64,000 nucleotides of DNA from Nemertoderma westbladi (Eukaryota > Xenacoelomorpha > Nemertodermatida > Nemertodermatidae), in NCBI GenBank assembly GCA_032718475.1, contig JAUCBJ010001594.1, positions 1-64,000 of the forward strand. The letters run 5' to 3'. The position numbers and the translations under genes were made by a program. The notes under the pieces were generated by a model, which made no database searches, had not been told where the DNA came from, and saw only the letters and a program-made list of their open reading frames with translations. Shown here one piece after another: positions 44,719-56,757 of the stretch (position 1 is the stretch's first letter; each line of letters opens with the position of its first letter).

Positions 44719-47122
44719 TCAGATGAATTTATTGTGTTCATCTAGCTTGGCGAGTTTGGTTCCAAGTAACAAGGGATGGGCGCGTATAGTGCGACTGCAC
44801 ACATCGGCTAGCCAACCGGCAAGTGTGGCGTTCTCGAAGATAGTGTATATAGCTAATGAGGGATGGAGTGGAACACTCATAAAGCTATACACGATGCCAG
44901 GTGCGGTTAATGGTCCGTCGAAGTATAATCGAGAATAATGATCTCCATATACTTGTTGGTAGCTGACAGGGTTTCTGACTTTGAAATTCCATCCGTATTC
45001 TTGGAAGGCAAGATGTCCGATAGAGGTTCATTGTACTTTATTGATGCCGCTGGATGTATTAGCATACATAGTTCGGAAGAAACCTCGGCCTTCTGCCCAG
45101 GGAGCAATCAGCTGGGTGTCTACGAAAGGATAGGGGATATTCTCCATGTTTCTGAAGTCATTTTGGAGATCTCCATAAACAGCTGAGCCGATTTTAAGGA
45201 TTCTCTCGTCAAACAGCATCTCGAGCACTGGCTGGGGTAGCATCGATCCATCTATACCCATGGCCGGTTTGCGCTCGGTAACGGTAACATAACGCTGCGC
45301 GAGTTCGAATTGTCCATGTCGGAGTTTCTTTTGTATCTCGGTGAGAGTCTCAAAAGAATAATCGACCAGATCGAAGAATAATTTCACCATATAATATTGA
45401 GTTAAATTGACATAATAGGGGTGATCTTTGATTCCATAAAATGAGTTCGGTAAAGGTCTAGCGCGTAGGTTGACCTCGTGTACCAGACGACGGACAAGAT
45501 CCGCTCGATTGTCCAGAGGTTCAACGAGTATACCTTCGACACGAGCGGCCTCGATTGGCGGACGTTGTAACATAGGAGCGTCAGCGATAAGATCTCTAGA
45601 TCTTAAGTTGATATCAACCAGCTGGGGTTGTACCGTGGCGAAGAGTTTGTCTCCAAAATGGGGAACCATCGAAGGATGAATGATGGTTTTGGAATAGAGA
45701 TCAGTCATAAGGATTTGAGATTCTGGTTGGGCTAAAGCTGCTTCTTCTCTCTCGTCCATTTTGATGTGCTTCTCCTCGAGCTGATTTTCCTCCGCTTGTC
45801 GTTGGATGCGTTCGTCCAAAAACTCTTGCAGAGAGTAGGTTCGTCCAAGTTCGATATCTTCTTCGAGATTATGGATTTCCCGATCGAACTGAGGTAAAGC
45901 TAATTCTTTTACTGCTTGGACTTGTTGTTGCAATTTACATTTGTCTAAACAATCGTAGGTTCCTTTTCCAATCTTTTGTCGAATAGCGTCTAATGTGTTT
46001 TGTACAATGCTCTCCTCTACCTTGGTGACGGGTTGTATCGGGGTTAAACTGGGACGATTATATGGGTTGAACGGCGATATTAGATGTCCGCGTCCCAATC
46101 CGGCTAGGTAGGATGGGCGAATATCTAGGGAGCCCACAACCGGAGTGCCACCGACTAATTGTTCGGGTAACACTAGATCTTTGAACAATGAATACAGTTC
46201 AGGAGGATCCGTCATACTACAAGGATCAAGAGTCTGAGGTCTCACCAGGGAATGAGGAGGTCTGACCGAGTATTCCGGAACTCTGATCATAGGTTTGTTT
46301 AAGGATCGTTTGAGTCGAGTGAGCGTGGGTGTTACGTCGAACAAGTTTCGCTCGAAACTCCTGTAAGTATAGCGAGTAAAACTGTGTTTAGCGCAACGTC
46401 TCCGCGGATGTTTATGTCTTTCCGTTTGTTGGTTGGTTCTAGGGCATTCATCGCAATAATACCAAAGACGCACGTCTTGTAGGGGAAACGCGGGTAATCT
46501 TTCTCCAGTTTTACAATATTCCTCCATCTGTTCGAAGCTATCCGGTACAACAGGTAGCGGTCGATCGGCGGTAAGATACATCATAGTGAAATAGAGTCGC
46601 TTGAGTTCTATCATAGGGTTATGATGTATACCTTGAGGATATCGAGTTTCTAGATTTTGTTGACTGGCTACATTGAAATATGTTTCTCTCAAGAATTCCA
46701 AATATTCGTTGAAGTCACTGCGTTTATCCGGCTCTTCAACGTCTTCTCTTTTGAGTTGGTTTTTGAATAGAATTTTAATGTTCGATTCTCAGTTTATCAT
46801 TCCGACTCCGCTGGGTATGATATTTAAATAGGATCATTTCCCTTTCGGTGTCTACATCGTCCGTGTCGTGTAAATCGATAGGATGACCAGTAGTTAAGAA
46901 GTCCATATACATACCATTACGATGCGTATAGCGAGCGGTGAATTTTCTATAGTCCAATTCACGCATGAGCTGTTCCTTTGACATGGGCGGTTCGATATAA
47001 CGGCCATCGTCCTCCGTAGTATGTTGACTAGCGTCGCCGCTTATTAAACTATCAAAAAACGCTTGCAATAGTAGGGTATATCGCTCCCTGATACCAAGAT
47101 CATCTTCTATCAACTCAGTCAT
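44719..47122 (-). pseudogene. ORF A of inner BEL element, ~800 codons, damaged
   Basis: Two long frames (47122-46775 and 46701-45028) are parts of one gene; the outer copy (63095-64000) is open across the break near 46740. After the TGA at 45030-45028 the same frame continues as clear protein-like sequence to a TGA at 44721-44719, so the gene spans about 800 codons. A zinc-ribbon-like group CDEC...CAKH lies near residues 222-245. A charged helical stretch (Glu/Gln-rich) lies near 410-480. No signal peptide or membrane helix and no match to any retroelement domain I know. It takes the place of env but does not look like one. Confidence 0.75.
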
Positions 47123-48539
47123 GGTTGCTATATGAGTTTATCGATATTATAATTAATAATAAATAGGCTAGCGGTCGTCGCTGCCTCCCCTTCAGTACCC
47201 CCGGACAGCGCAAGATCCTCAGTGCTGATGTACTGTCGTCGCTGTGCCTCTCGCCAACGTAGTAGCTACACAACGACAACAATAACCAGCGCGAGTCACT
47301 CCACTGTCCGTCCCAAGGGCTTAGATTTACTGGAGGTTCTTGCTACAGAGGCAGGGTAACTTTCACAACTGCGACTCGCTACTATAAACACACTTTAGTA
47401 GTAATATTCACCTATAAATACATAAATTCCACACTCCTGTCACAATTTGTACATATTCGGGCCATTTGTCCGTTAGTCAAGTGCCTTCCAGAATGCCATG
47501 TTATTATTATGTATCCCTGGATTCTAGCAGGGTGCTATTTATTCCGCATGCTATTCAATGGGACAAGCTTTCTATTGTTCTTTTAACTCGCTTCTAATTC
47601 TAGCGTGGTTGTTGCTATGGTGACATTATGGAAAGCTAGCGGTAGAATGAGGGTAATTCTCATGCATACAGATCTGGGATGCTATTTAATAGTAATTCTT
47701 TAATTGTCAATATTCCCTTTATACATGATTTTATGAATTTTATCGGCTATTGACTGTACACTGGAGATTCTCGCACACTAATATACTTAATAGGGTGAAT
47801 CTCCGCTCCCATGATCTATTAATTAATGGAATTTTGGGAATGTTATAAATTGTATAAAATGACAATTTATCAAATTCATGAGAGGATATGAATTTAAAGT
47901 TTATTCCCGTAAATTTTATTATTTGATATTAAAATAGACACAATTTCATTCCATTCCAGGGTGCCGCGATATCTTAATCGACTAGAATTTCAGATGGTCA
48001 AAGGGTTTAACAGATTTATTTTGCGTTTCAACGCTACTGTTAAATGGACATCATTCTACTATATGTATTATTTAAGATACGGTATGAGAGCAATATTGCA
48101 AGAAGCAATGTCAGTGAGAAGAGGCAAGTCATCTCCAAGGTCTACCCAGAGCTTGGTTTAGCCGAGACACGAGGATCTGAACTTTGCATTCCTAATACTC
48201 TACTTACCAATAATACTTGAGTATAGTAGGGGCGGTATTGTACTTTTAATAAGTACGGACATTTCATCTTACTGTAGTCACGTATTTATAGTATGATACG
48301 GACAGTAAGGAAGGAGAAAATGAATTTTTTCTCGCCGTTAAACTAAGTATATTATGCTAAGTAATTAAGTAATAAACACGAATATATTGCACTAATCTAC
48401 TGAATAATCGTTAAAATATTATTCTACTAAATAAAATTAAAGATAATGATTATAATAAAATTACATAATAATACATACATAAATATAAAAATAATAAAAA
48501 AAATAAAATAATGTAGTCACACACCCACTCCAAATGCTG
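47123..48539 (-). other. spacer between integrase and ORF A
   Basis: 1.4 kb without a supported minus-strand frame, homologous to 59799-63094 of the outer copy once the piggyBac-like insertion is removed. Near 47218-47262 a stem (GTCGCTGTG with its partner, one mismatch here, perfect in the outer copy at 62939-62978) lies about 100 bases before the ORF A start. It may hold signals for separate expression of ORF A. The outer copy also has ~290 bp near 60375-60665 that are missing here. Confidence 0.6.
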
Positions 48540-50595
48540 TTACGTTGGGGAGTCCCTAGATGTTTGTTGGATTAGGGAGGTGGTCGTGGGAAGAGTATCT
48601 TGCCTTCCATAGTTCCCGGACAACTCTCGGTCTCTTTCCAGTAAACATAAACGACCAACTGGGCGATTAAGTTGTTGTGTTTCGAATACAATTCCAGGTT
48701 TCTTAAAGTTACATCGCATGACGACGAGTTTTACCGATCGCACTAAACCATCATCGGATATATGAGTCTCGATGATACGACCTGTCTGCCACCGCTTACG
48801 TGGAAGATCTGATTCCATGATAAGGACCATGTCTCCGGCGCTGACGTTTTCTTGCTGCGCAAACCACTTTGTTCGAAGTTGTAGCGTAGGAAGATAATGT
48901 TTTTCGAAATGGTCAGCGAAATGACGGGATAATAACTGCATAATTTGCCAAGTTTGTCGGCAGTATTCGTCTCCGTCCGTGATTTCCGATTGCGGGAGCA
49001 TGGCTACAGGTTTCTTTAGTAGGAAATGCGCGGGTGTTAGCGCTTCTAGGGAGTCGGGACTCGATGAAACTGGCATAAGCGGTCTCTCGTTAAGATAGGC
49101 GGCGATTTCTTCCATTAATGTCCGCAAAAGTTCGTCGGTGAGATACGCGCGGCACGGCACTATAAAGTGAAATGTGGTCTTCACGCTCCATATTAGTCTC
49201 TCCCAACTTCCTCCCCACCAAGGGGCGTCGGCGGCGTTGAAGGTCCAGCTAGATGCTGATTTCTTCCATTAATGTCCGCAAAAGTTCGTCGGTGAGATAC
49301 GCGCGACACGGCACTATAAAGTGAAATGTGGTCTTCACGCTCCGTATTAGTCTCTCCCAACTTCCTCCCCACTAAGGGGCGTCGGCGGCGTTGAAGGTCC
49401 AGCTAGATGCTGTTACCCTTAGCTGATCGTCCACCTGTCTTTGGTTCGAATCTTTCACGTAAGCTTTGATCTCATTATTGGTGCTAATGAAGTTCGTTCC
49501 TTTGTCGGATCTCATAGTGTTGCTAGTCCCAAAACGAGCGATCTGTCGGCGTAAACTCAGTATGAAGCTGTTGGTAGATAGATCATTCACCATATCTAGA
49601 TGGATCGCTCTACAAGTCATACAGACAAAGATGATACACCATCGCTTGACTATAGTCCTAGCATGATATACTTCAATAGGGCCAAATAAATCCATACCAG
49701 TATTAGTAAAGGGTGGTTCATAGAAGCTTACTCGTTCCCTAGGTAATTCTGCCTCTCTCTGTGTTAAAGGCCTACTAAATGCTTTACTACAGGGTATACA
49801 GTTCCTAAGAACTTGGTTTAGAGCTCTACGGGGCTTATGGAAATAATAGCGAGTTCGAATTTCGCTAAGATCTCGTTCTCTACCAGCATGGTAAAGTCTA
49901 CTGTGAACATCTACAATCATCTTGATTTGTATTTCAAGATTTCTAATGAGTATGGGAAACTTAGTGTCAAAGGACAATGGATCATTAGTTAATCTCCCTC
50001 CGACACGTATTAACCCATCTATCATTGTGCTAGAGAAACGATCCCTTAAGCGCATCTGTGGATTTCTCAACAACAGGAAATACTTATCGGAATCTTCGTA
50101 GTATTGCAGGAGTCTCAGTATCTGCTTATTGGTATCCTCATGTTCTTGGTAACTGATCTTCTCAGTCAGGAACCTATCAGACACTTTATATGTGGGAAGG
50201 TCTTTAATAACATGGATCTTTTCGGATATTATTGGAGCGGCATCACTAGCGATCTTCGTCCTGGAATAGTGATGATGGAAACATCTTTTCAGATACACAA
50301 CAGCCTTGCAAAGCCGATTCCAGGAGCTATAATGATTTATTGCTCTCTGTTGGAGAGGGGAGAGTCCTTGCGAGACATCTGGTGTTCCAGATTTCCAGTC
50401 TCTTTCCCTGATGTCTATAACGGATTTAGTCGTGATGGGTGAGTTTAGATCCACAGCGTTGTCCCCGGAGGTGTGTAGTACAGACAGATCTATCATGGGT
50501 TTAAATAACTTTGATTTACTCGTCCAGGTTTTAGGTTTGACTTTCTCCACTCCCTTGGCTTGTCTAATCTCCGCCGTGGTGAGATGAGGGGCCAT
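48540..50595 (-). pseudogene. integrase of inner BEL element
   Basis: Frames 50595-49372 and 49184-48540. The zinc-binding part is present (HSRLYH and NCIPC, H-X4-H and CX2C), as are TNTGMDLFGPI with the first catalytic Asp and RSDKGTNF with the second. WGGSWERL with the Glu lies in the duplicated segment at 49104-49411, where a TGG-to-TAG change stops the first frame. The second frame is the C-terminal domain typical of BEL integrases (GDMVLIMESDLPRKRW), ending about 45 residues past the point where the outer copy is interrupted. It inserts element cDNA into the genome; this copy is inactive. Confidence 0.9.
49104..49411. repeat. 154-bp tandem duplication inside integrase
   Basis: The segment 49104-49257 is repeated at 49258-49411 with a few substitutions (shared ATTTCTTCCATTAATGTCCG). 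The outer copy has it once, so the duplication arose in this copy after the two diverged. It adds a length that is not a multiple of three. Confidence 0.88.
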
Positions 50596-50639
50596 TCCTC
50601 CTCTTCTTTACTCAGGTCCCACCTAACCAGTCTGGAGTA

Positions 50640-52609
50640 TCTATCAGTTCTTGAGGAGTTGCTCCTCTAGAGGCGATGTCAGCTGGATTAATCGTCCCAG
50701 GGCAATGTCTCCATTGATCTACATTAGAGCAACTGAGTATAATGGCTACTCTGTTGGTAACGAAGACGCTGAACTGACAGACTTCATTTGTTATATACTA
50801 CAGAACAAGTAAAGCATCAGTCCAATAGACAGTTCTCTCTAGTGGATAGTCGATCTGTTCTGTTACATTCTGGCTGATGGCTGTAGTGTATAGAGCCGCT
50901 TTTAACTCCGCTCTAGGAACTCGTAGTTTGTTGTTTATTAGGGCCTTAGAGGCGACCAAGGCAACTTTAATTCCATCCGGAGTTTCAACCCTCAGGTAGG
51001 CTACTATACCTATTCCCATATCGCTGGAGTCTCCAAACACATGGAGTTGATAGGAATACGAGGGTCGGACGTGACCAAAGTATGAACAGGAAATCTTAAA
51101 GTTCTCGATGAATGGTAGAGAATCTTCCCATTTCATCCACTTCTTTAGCAGTTCTCCCTTAAGTGGATCATCCCACGAGTGGTTTTCGAGCCACATTTGT
51201 TGCACTAAGCTCCGAGCAACTAATATAACTGGGCTAATAAATCCTAATGGATCGAAATAAGTGCTCAGGATACTTAGACAAATCCGTTTAGTTCTAACTG
51301 GATTATCTCGTTATTTTAACTGAAAAAACAAGATATCTCTCTCCGTGTCCCATTTTAATCCAAGTGTCTTGGTTTCCGGAAGATCGTCCTTGATGAGGTC
51401 CAGATCTTTAACACCTCGGTCTTCTACCAGAATCGATTCCAGAAACTCACGGGAGTTACTAGTGAATTTGGTTAGCCGAAATCCACCGCGTTGCAAGCAC
51501 TCTACCGTTCCCTCGGCAACATCAATGGCTTCTTCCACCGATGGGAGGGACTTTAAATTGTCGTCCATGTATATATCCCGTTTGATGTTGTCGATAACCG
51601 CTTTAGAGAAGGCGTCTCGGTTGTCATCGGCAGTGGTACGCACCACCGAACAAGCGTTCGTGGGGCTCGAGATGATCCCGAAAGCCTGGATGGTCATCCA
51701 GTACTCCACCGGTTTTCGGTTGAGGTCTCCTTCGGGCCACCACAGAAATCGTAGGCTGTCTCCATCCCTATCCAGCGCCTTGACTTGTAAGAACCTGCCT
51801 TCGATGTCCGAAGCGAATGCGATAGAATATTGCCGCAGTCTTAGTAATATTCCCAACAAAGATTGGAGTAAGTTGGGTCCCGGCAACAGTTCTGAATTCA
51901 GGGATTGACCCATGTAAAGGGCGGAGCCGTCGAACACTACCCGGACTTCGTTAGGTTTACTGGGCTTGGGAACGTAATGATGTGTTAGATAATACGTTCT
52001 CTCCATTATGGGTGTTTCTTCCGGAACTCGCTCCGCATATCCCTTATCAATAAATTTCTTCAGTTGGGTTTTATATATTTCCCTGGCTTGAACGTTAGCC
52101 GTCAGATGCCGATGTAGTTGTGCGATTCTCTTTTCCGCTAAAGGTCGGTTATTTATGAAGCTGGGTTCTCGCCGTCGGAACGGAAGACCAATCTCATAGC
52201 GACCTTCGTCATTCAGATAATGTGTAGTCGTTTCCTGAATCTGCTTGGCTCTCTCTTCCTTGACAGACAAGGGTTTGTCGTAGGAATTGGGCTCTACGGC
52301 TTCTTAAGTAAAGAATCGTACAGTGTGTTCATCGCGGATTTTGTTATTGTATCGATCTATCACTTCATTTAATTCATCGTTATAGGTAAATTGTTCACCA
52401 GGTTGATTGATAAGATGGCATAGGTTGACTTGGTTTAACCAAATTTGGTTCTCAGTGAGGATCTCGATGACATTTTCCTCATCATACAAGTGGTTGATGT
52501 CGTCGTTGTCTGAGGAGTATGGAGTTTCCTCAGCTGGGATTTCTTCTTCACTGATTTCTTCTTCCCATTCACTCACCTGGTGGATTTGTTCTTTTGGGAG
52601 TCTTTCCAT
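50640..52609 (-). pseudogene. reverse transcriptase and RNase H of inner BEL element
   Basis: One reading phase from 52609 to about 50800 with in-frame stops near 52304, 51311 and 50798. The RT is recognised by YLTHHYVPKPSKPNEVRVVF, SIAFASDIEGRFLQV with the first catalytic Asp, and DIYMDDNL holding the YMDD box (51572-51561). GGFRLTKFTSNSREFL is the thumb. RNase H follows with FGDSSDMG, RVPRAELKAAL and YWTDALLVL, supplying the acidic residues. The order RT-RNase H-integrase and the motif style are those of BEL/Pao, which has no Copia-like rearrangement. Confidence 0.92.
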
Positions 52610-52701
52610 TAAGGTCCTATGGGAAGGTCCAGTGAAGTACTAACCTACTCTCGTTCTTCCCGCATACGTCTGAAGTGGTTGCGGTCGAGCAGGCCGTTTT
52701 T

Positions 52702-53112
52702 CTAATGTCTCAAGCGCTTCGTGCGCATTTTGTCCGAGTAAGATCTGCATCCCTGGATAATCTGTGTTGAATCTATATGAGGTTGCTGGGTAAAATGATC
52801 TTCATCCCAGTTGTAAGGCTCCACTTGGCTAGTAGCAAAGTTCTTTATTGCCACCATCTTGACCGACCTTACACTATTTTCTCCTAGTTCATCCTGGGGA
52901 GTGGACAACGCACCCACGTAGTAATCTGTAACTACTGTGGATTTCCAAACCTGCATAATTCCGGAAAGGTTCAACTTGGTTCGGAACTTTGGTTGACCTG
53001 CAAAGATGTCTTCGGCTAGTTCTTTATCGATAAAAGTGCCTGTGCTGCCGGAGTCAAGGAGGGCGTTTACTATCAAGCTCTTCCCTATCCCATGGACCCT
53101 CAGCTGCACCAC
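52702..53112 (-). pseudogene. retropepsin-like protease of inner BEL element
   Basis: 136 codons with the aspartic-protease signature ALLDSGSTGTFID (DSG in place of DTG, as often in BEL/Pao). It follows gag in the same phase, separated from it only by the TGA at 53166-53164. A frameshift between 52702 and 52609 separates it from RT. It would cleave the Gag-Pol polyprotein. Confidence 0.85.
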
Positions 53113-53163
53113 AGGGAATTCTCGGATACCAACCGATGAAGTTGGTGCTTTCCAAGATGGCTG

Positions 53164-56100
53164 TCAATCCGGAATAGACAGTTGGGCATCTTCTCCTTCC
53201 ATTTCTGTCTCGTACGTAAGTGCTCGATACACAGCGGTGTTGATCATATAACAGGATTCATTTTCGTCGGAGAATTCGTCCGTGTAGAATCCTTCCATCT
53301 CCGAACTGTGGTCAGTATCGTTCACATCACTGAATTGGACATGTAGTTTGGGCTCACTTACCTGACTTGTGCAGGTTCTGTCAAATTCTGTGTGCAGCAA
53401 GATATGATGTTTCACGCCGCACTTAGCACACTTCGCGTCTGAGTAACAGGTTTGTCGTTGATGTCCTTGTCTGAGACAATTATAACACAACCGCTTATCC
53501 CACATGACATCACGTCTATCCTTCAGGGATTTCTTTAAGAGTTCATCACACCCACTCAAGCGATGTGGCCCGTCGCACAATACACATTTGGGTTTGATGT
53601 TACTTACTTTAACCTGTGTTGTGTTGTGCACACTTGTTCTTTCTTCGGGCTTTCTTCCATGAATTCTCTTAGGAGACGTAGGAGGAGTTGTTACCTGTTC
53701 TCTCCTGTCACTGGTTCGAGACTTAGATTTACTTACGTCTTTCCTAACTTTATTGACATAATAAGATCTTTCGGTGTCCTTACCGCTGTTCTCATCGTAT
53801 GAAGTTTGGCTTTCGCCATCGTCCGTATAACACACTGGTGTTACCTTTCTTCTAGTAACGGGTTTTTCACTTACCTTAATTTCCGGTGTCTTCTCTCTGG
53901 ACTGCTTTAGGAGTTGTAATCTTACCTCTCCATTTAAGAATGACATGAGATCAGCCATGGTAGGGTCTCTTTGTTGCTGGTCCATCATATAGAGAACCTT
54001 TTTGTCCCAGCGAGTACCTACTCCACCCTTTGGCAAAGTAGATGCTACGGCTCCAACAACCATAGAACTCTGGTATTCTTGAGACTTACCTAACCAATCT
54101 AACTGTCTACAGATCTCCTGAATCTCATCGGAAAACTCTATAATCCCGCTGCTAAGAAACGTTCGGGGCGCTACTAATTTCGCATACAAATACCTAGCTA
54201 TGTTAGTCCTATTACCATACCTGATGTTTAGCGTATCCCAAACTTGTCTTAATCCGTCTGGATGTCCAATAAACTTTAACGCCATTAACTTGGGAGGTCC
54301 TTCCAAGCACTCGATGAGGAATCGAAGTTTTTCTCCATTGGATAGTACAGAGTTCTGTATGTTATCTTTATAATATTCATTAAAAGGTAACCATTTCATC
54401 TCATCTCCATTGAACTTGATGACCTCTCCCACCTTTACCGCTTGACGGGCTTCGGTTCTAGCTATTTGACGTGTAAAACTTTCTTGAGTCATCATATTAT
54501 TTAATATCGAATTTTCGGTATATAAATTTCTCGGATTATGATCAGATCTGTATGGGATATCAATATCAACAGGCTTATAATTACCCTTAATAGGGTTTAC
54601 TATAGGAGTTTCTACTTCACTAGCAGTATAGATGCGTGTAGGCTCCACACCTTGCGTATGAAATACTTCAGACCTAAATGGGTTGACACATTGTTACAGG
54701 GGGTGGTGGTATACCCATTTGTATATTTACTAATTTATCGCGCTCTAAAGCGATACTTTGTTGTACTTCTTGCAACTCTAACCTACTCTCTCTTACTGTT
54801 CTCTTTAACAGCTGAACAGTCCCTTCAATTCTCGGACTTGCTTGGAAGCCTGGTTTTTGGTGCTTTCCAGCTGTCCAAGCAACTGATTCATCCCCCATCG
54901 TCCCTCGTCCACCCACTCAACCGCAGAGGCGGGAGCTGCCAACATGGTAGCCGGGTGGCACATAGGGACGACGGGAGACAATTCATTTATAATGTCTCGC
55001 TCGGCGTCCAGGACTGGGTGTGATTCCGGGGCTTGTCTACTGGGCACAAGTAGTTTAGTACTGTGCAAAGGGAATTTAGAGTTAGGTTCTTGAAGTACAG
55101 GGGTCTCTATCAAGGGTGTGGCTTCACTAACAGGCCTAATTATTTCGGGCTCATCTACTATAGTAGGGAGTCTTTCTACTCTAATAATTCGGTCTGTAGG
55201 TTCCTGATTACTTATGTCTACATTAGCTAGTTGCCTTCTCACCGCAGGAGGTAAATTAGGTAACTTCTGACGGTATGGTGCTCTTCTACATCCGCTAGAA
55301 CGAGATTTATTACCTTTACCCGCGGGATCCGTTGTATCGCCTTCATCAGAGGAGGTAAATCCCTGTCTTCTGGGAGTAGATCAACTCTGTAGTTGCATCT
55401 GAGTAGCTGCCCTTTGTTTATTCAAGTAATCTTGTTTCGCCTGAAGGTTCTCCAACTCTAGTTGGGCTGTCGCTTCAGATGCTCTCCATTCTGCTTCTGC
55501 CACTTCTGCTGCCGCTGCCGCTGATGCTTTTCTTTCAGCTTCTTCCGCTGCCGCTGCCGCTGCCGCCGCCGCTGCTAACTTTCGGTCTTCTATTTGCCTT
55601 TTCTTTATTTGTTCTTCTTGGTCCATTGCGATGAGGATGCTTTCATCAAATTTAGCCTGCTCCGCAGCTAATATTTCCGCATCTAAAGAGTCCAACACGA
55701 ATTTGGCTCCCTCACTATTGGGATGAAGTCCAGCTAGCCGTATTCTTAGCTCTTTGTAACCTATAAATCGTTGATAATCCGACAGATAGATGTCAATAGC
55801 ATCCTTCTTCTTAGGTCTTTCGGATATTGCTTCGCCTTCCACATGAGAAAAGGTGGCATCTGTTGATTCTCCGTGGGTTATGCGCTCAGTTAGCTGAACT
55901 TTCCATTGTGTCGTTCCCTGGACCTTAACACTCACTCGTTGGAACCAAGTCTTTACAGCCACTTGCAACGATGTGTCTTGGCTTCTCTTCGAGGCCTCCT
56001 CAAAGGCTGAAAGGATTAATCTGATCCGCAAGATTCGTTCTCGCACTTGATAAAGCAGCTCTCCCTGCTCTTGAGGTCCTAGTGATTGTTGAAATAGATG

Positions 56101-56757
56101 TTCTTCTAGTCGTTCCAAGGAGTTAAAGAATCCATGGACATATCCTGCTGCTGACCTCTTCCATACAGCTGGATCTCGAGTGTCCCTCACTATCCCCATT
56201 TCGTATAAGTCCTCCCAAGCAGCTTCCGATAAGTTAAACGGGAGTACGGGTCCGGGGAAGTTCCATTGCGTCTCTACAATAGACCTTAGTTCCTCCATCG
56301 TGTATCCCGCATAACTGTCCCTGGTCGATCTCTTATTTCTCGTCCAATCGGCTTGATGTTCCTCCACAGCGATCAATACTCTAGTGAGTACGGCCCCAGG
56401 AAGAATTAGAAGTGGATCTGGATAAACCGCTTCTGCCATCCTTGCTCTGATCTTGGGCGTTAACTGTTCAGTGTCGGAACTACTAGAGTTATTCTGCTGT
56501 TGAGAAATAAGTTCTCGGCTCGGGTGCTGCTGCTGTTTAACAGCCGTCTCTTGGTCTCGCTTAACTTGAGATCTAGTGCCTATAATAGAGCTAGGGTGCT
56601 TTACTAGCCTAGGGTCTGATACCACTACTGTAGGGATGACCTTTCTCACAGTAGGAGGGGACTTGGACTTCTGTCTGAGATGTTCGATACTTTTATCTGG
56701 GTCACAGATCGTTCTTTCTAGGAGACTATCTGACAGTGTTTGCTTTGTGTCAGACAT
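53164..56757 (-). pseudogene. gag: gag of inner BEL element
   Basis: About 1,200 codons in pieces: 56757-55381, 55242-54805 and 54648-53164, all in one phase. A TGA at 55383-55381 replaces an Arg codon still present in the outer copy. A 1-base deletion near 54830 and a 1-base insertion near 54680 cancel each other. Features in order: a conserved AVYPDPLLILPGAVLT block, a long Ala/Glu coiled coil around 55700-55420, a Pro-rich MGIPPPP segment, a BEL-type capsid region, and near the end three zinc knuckles (CVLCDGPHRLSGC, CYNCLRQGHQRQTC and CAKCGVKHHILLH). It packages element RNA into virus-like particles. It is large for BEL gag. Confidence 0.88.

Noticed and set aside
44723-45186. Plus-strand frames opposite the end of ORF A
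   Set aside because: The minus-strand reading continues ORF A in phase with protein-like sequence, so the plus-strand frames are shadows.
43372-47122. ORF A/B as a retroviral envelope
   Set aside because: The position fits env, but there is no signal peptide, membrane helix or furin-like site, and the Cys/His motifs suggest an intracellular nucleic-acid-binding protein.
47961-48161. 66-codon plus-strand frame in the integrase-ORF A spacer
   Set aside because: It is not preserved in the matching spacer of the outer copy and has no recognisable domain.
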